Source: Desulfobulbus sp. (GTDB lineage Bacteria > Desulfobacterota > Desulfobulbia > Desulfobulbales > Desulfobulbaceae). From it: DNA of 7,735 bases. This document shows, in pieces, positions 6,150 through 7,735 of this stretch; the stretch's first letter is position 1; each line of letters opens with the position of its first letter. The stretch is taken from the NCBI GenBank assembly GCA_030600525.1, contig JAUVLX010000164.1, positions 1 to 7,735 of the forward strand, given 5' to 3'. A program made the position numbers and the translations under genes. A model generated the notes under the pieces. It did no database searches. It saw only the letters and a program-made list of their open reading frames with translations, and was not told the DNA's origin.

Positions 6150-6824
6150 ATGACTTCTGCCTGGGTTGAGCTTGGCCTGATCGACTACCAGCAGGCCTAC
6201 GCCCTCCAGACCCGGCTTGCAGCTCTATGCAGGGAGCAACCTGAGACAGGATATTTCCTGGCGCTGGAACACCCCTCGGTCTTTACGCTGGGCAAAAGAG
6301 GCGGCAAGGAACATCTGGGGGTCAGCACTGAGTTTCTCAACCAACAAGGTATTGACCTGGTCCATATCGAGCGTGGTGGTGACATTACCTACCACGCTCC
6401 AGGCCAGCTTATTATCTACCCGATTTTCAGCCTGCGTCAGAAACGGATTTCGGTCAGCGAGTATGTTTTCCTGCTAGAAGAAGTCATGTTACGCAGCGCT
6501 ACAGATGCAGGCGTGAGTGCCTGTCGTGATGAACGAAACCATGGTATATGGGTAGGTGATAGGAAAATGGGCAGCATCGGCATTGCCATTCGTCACGGCG
6601 TGACCTTTCACGGGCTTGCCCTCAATGTCAACACTGAGCTGGAACCGTTTACCTGGATCAACCCGTGCGGATTGACCGACACCCGGATGACCTCCTTGGC
6701 AAAAGAAAAAGGCACCCCCCTTGAACTGGAAACGGTGAAAACCCAGCTCAAGAAGCACCTTGCCACCTTGCTTGACCTTCAGTTTGCAGACACACCACCG
6801 GCAGAACTGCCGATAACTACGTAA
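6150..6824 (+). CDS. lipB: Octanoyltransferase LipB (lipoyl(octanoyl) transferase)
   Basis: LipB moves octanoate from acyl carrier protein to the target lysine of lipoyl domains, here most obviously GcvH; LipA then inserts sulfur. The protein contains the family signature around RGGDITYHAPGQLIIYP (residues 75-91 from this start), the GDRKMGSIG segment with Lys139 and the WINPCG segment with Cys173. These two correspond to the catalytic Lys135 and Cys169 of E. coli LipB. FHGLALNVN precedes the cysteine as usual. I place the start at ATG 6150 because MTSAWVELGL then lines up with the E. coli N-terminus and the gene abuts gcvPB. No good Shine-Dalgarno precedes it, so GTG 6147, or ATG 6120 or 6105 overlapping gcvPB, remain possible; translation may be coupled. 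The product is 225 residues. No lipA follows: the next gene is on the other strand. Confidence 0.94.
   Translation: MTSAWVELGLIDYQQAYALQTRLAALCREQPETGYFLALEHPSVFTLGKRGGKEHLGVSTEFLNQQGIDLVHIERGGDITYHAPGQLIIYPIFSLRQKRISVSEYVFLLEEVMLRSATDAGVSACRDERNHGIWVGDRKMGSIGIAIRHGVTFHGLALNVNTELEPFTWINPCGLTDTRMTSLAKEKGTPLELETVKTQLKKHLATLLDLQFADTPPAELPITT
6799..6812. repeat. Perfect inverted repeat at the 3' end of lipB
   Basis: CGGCAG-AA-CTGCCG (6799-6812) is a perfect inverted repeat within the last codons of lipB, ten bases before the stop codon. In RNA it can form a five-base-pair stem with a GAAC loop. It could contribute to ending the gcv-lipB transcript, but no T-run follows and the 29-base gap to the convergent gene holds no better terminator. 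Confidence 0.4.
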
Positions 6825-6853
6825 CTTCTCCAAAAGTGTTGGTAAAGTCTATT

Positions 6854-7729
6854 CTAGCTTTCACATAGTATCTTGCGAAAATTTTTGACCAGAGGCAGGC
6901 CATACATAGCTTTAATTGAAGTGAGTTGTTTTTGCGTTTTGTTATATTTGCCACGACCGGAGGTATGCCCGAGAAATTGCCAATTTGCAGCACGATAACA
7001 TGTTCCTTTAAAGCGCTCTGTGTCAACGAATGTTTCCAGCCAGAAAATTGGGTGCTGGTAGATCTCTTGCCAATCTGTTGAGATACATCTGGAGCATTTC
7101 CCAAGCAGGTGAGAAGCGAGATGAGGGACATGGATCCACGGCAAAACAAGAAACCTGGAGTTGTATGCAAGCAGGTGACGATTTCTCTCAAGTGTTTCAG
7201 AAGACCAGCCAATAAATTTATCGCGGTGGAGCATTTTGTAAGGAGCTGATGCAAAAGCAAAACAGGCAATGGGACGTTCCGCAGAAAAAATAATGTATTT
7301 CAGATGTTCCCCAACCGGCTGAGTGTAACCAAGATAATGGTGATGTTCTATCAGGCTATTGAATAATTTTTCATGTACGGTTCTTCGCACCTGTTTTATC
7401 ACGATTGGCTGAAGCTTTTTCACAGTGGAACAAATGGGAGTTGTGTCTATATCAGGTTTACAGATGGTTTGCTGTGATTGTCGTCCGCCAGTAAACGGCT
7501 GTTTTCTGGCTGGGAGTTTAATGAAACCATCCCGGTGAAGCTTGAGCATAAGTCCCCGGCAGACGCCATCTTTTAGTACGCCATTGAGTTGGGTCCAGTT
7601 CCATTCTCGGCATACCATTATAGACAAAGCATTGCGGCTTTTTTGGGGATTGTCAGCAATGAGTTTGGCGAGGTAGTCTATGTCCTTAGAGGTAATAACT
7701 CGCTTGCGATATGTGAATAAGTCACTCAT
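6854..7729 (-). CDS. DUF4338 (DruA-like) domain protein, solitary
   Basis: A complete 291-residue protein. The N-terminal part (about residues 10-75) resembles a winged-helix region, with the pattern SRNALSIMVCREWNWTQLNG (31-50) then LKDGVCRGLMLKLHRDGFIKLP (52-73, key positions). The main DUF4338 domain spans about residues 108-285: IEHHHYLGYTQPVGEHLKYI (127-146), RDKFIGWS (169-176), NSRFLVLPWIHVPHLASHLL (190-209), LETFVDTERFKGTCYRAANW (231-250), GHTSGRGK (254-261) and the closing IKAMYGLPL. The family includes DruA of the Druantia type I anti-phage system, and solitary members are common near mobile elements; the biochemical role is not established. The ATG is only six bases from the window edge, so its ribosome binding site and upstream partners are unseen. 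It converges on lipB with a 29-base gap. Base usage looks more AT-rich than the gcv genes, which suggests acquisition. Confidence 0.88.
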   Translation of the reverse strand: MSDLFTYRKRVITSKDIDYLAKLIADNPQKSRNALSIMVCREWNWTQLNGVLKDGVCRGLMLKLHRDGFIKLPARKQPFTGGRQSQQTICKPDIDTTPICSTVKKLQPIVIKQVRRTVHEKLFNSLIEHHHYLGYTQPVGEHLKYIIFSAERPIACFAFASAPYKMLHRDKFIGWSSETLERNRHLLAYNSRFLVLPWIHVPHLASHLLGKCSRCISTDWQEIYQHPIFWLETFVDTERFKGTCYRAANWQFLGHTSGRGKYNKTQKQLTSIKAMYGLPLVKNFRKILCES

Positions 7730-7735
7730 GGTTGA

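Noticed and set aside
6854..7729. Complete Druantia anti-phage system
   Set aside because: Only the DruA-like gene is visible; its downstream side is the convergent lipB, and no helicase or other partner is present in the window.

Overview
The window looks like a chromosomal segment of a Gram-negative anaerobe, most likely a Desulfobacterota (old deltaproteobacterial, Desulfobulbales-like) sulfate reducer or relative. This rests on the split two-subunit glycine dehydrogenase (GcvPA/GcvPB), the long GcvT variant with an LRSGAGLPLSHQDI segment, moderate GC, and short palindromic elements of a type I associate from memory with that group. The exact taxon cannot be fixed from the sequence alone.

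Layout, left to right. The window opens inside the 3' end of tpx (thiol peroxidase), which ends at 231 and is followed by a strong GC-rich hairpin. A gene-free stretch (232-852) follows. It holds a 179-bp MITE-like element (368-546) with imperfect 17-bp terminal inverted repeats flanked by a TTA duplication, then about 240 bp with no gene, then a promoter with a perfect -10 box overlapped by a 12-bp palindrome. From 853 to 6824, on the + strand, lies one compact gene cluster: an Lrp/AsnC-type regulator, gcvT, gcvH, gcvPA, gcvPB and lipB. The only large gap in it, between gcvT and gcvH, is occupied by a second, unrelated 188-bp MITE-like element (2701-2888) with 17-bp terminal inverted repeats, an ACCT target duplication and a large internal hairpin. 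On the opposite strand, converging on lipB, is a complete gene for a DUF4338 (DruA-like) protein, whose upstream neighbours are beyond the right edge.

How the genes work together. GcvPA and GcvPB form the PLP-dependent glycine decarboxylase (P protein). GcvH carries the lipoyl arm (Lys69 of the ESVKA motif) that takes up the aminomethyl group. GcvT transfers the one-carbon unit to tetrahydrofolate and releases ammonia. LipB starts the lipoylation of GcvH by transferring octanoate from acyl carrier protein. The L protein (dihydrolipoyl dehydrogenase) and LipA, which completes lipoate synthesis, are not in the window. The leading Lrp-type gene is the obvious candidate regulator. The DUF4338 gene and both MITE-like elements mark this otherwise ordinary metabolic operon as a site of repeated small-element insertion. 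I see no multi-gene novel system here; the most notable items are the two non-autonomous elements with readable target duplications and the solitary DruA-like gene.
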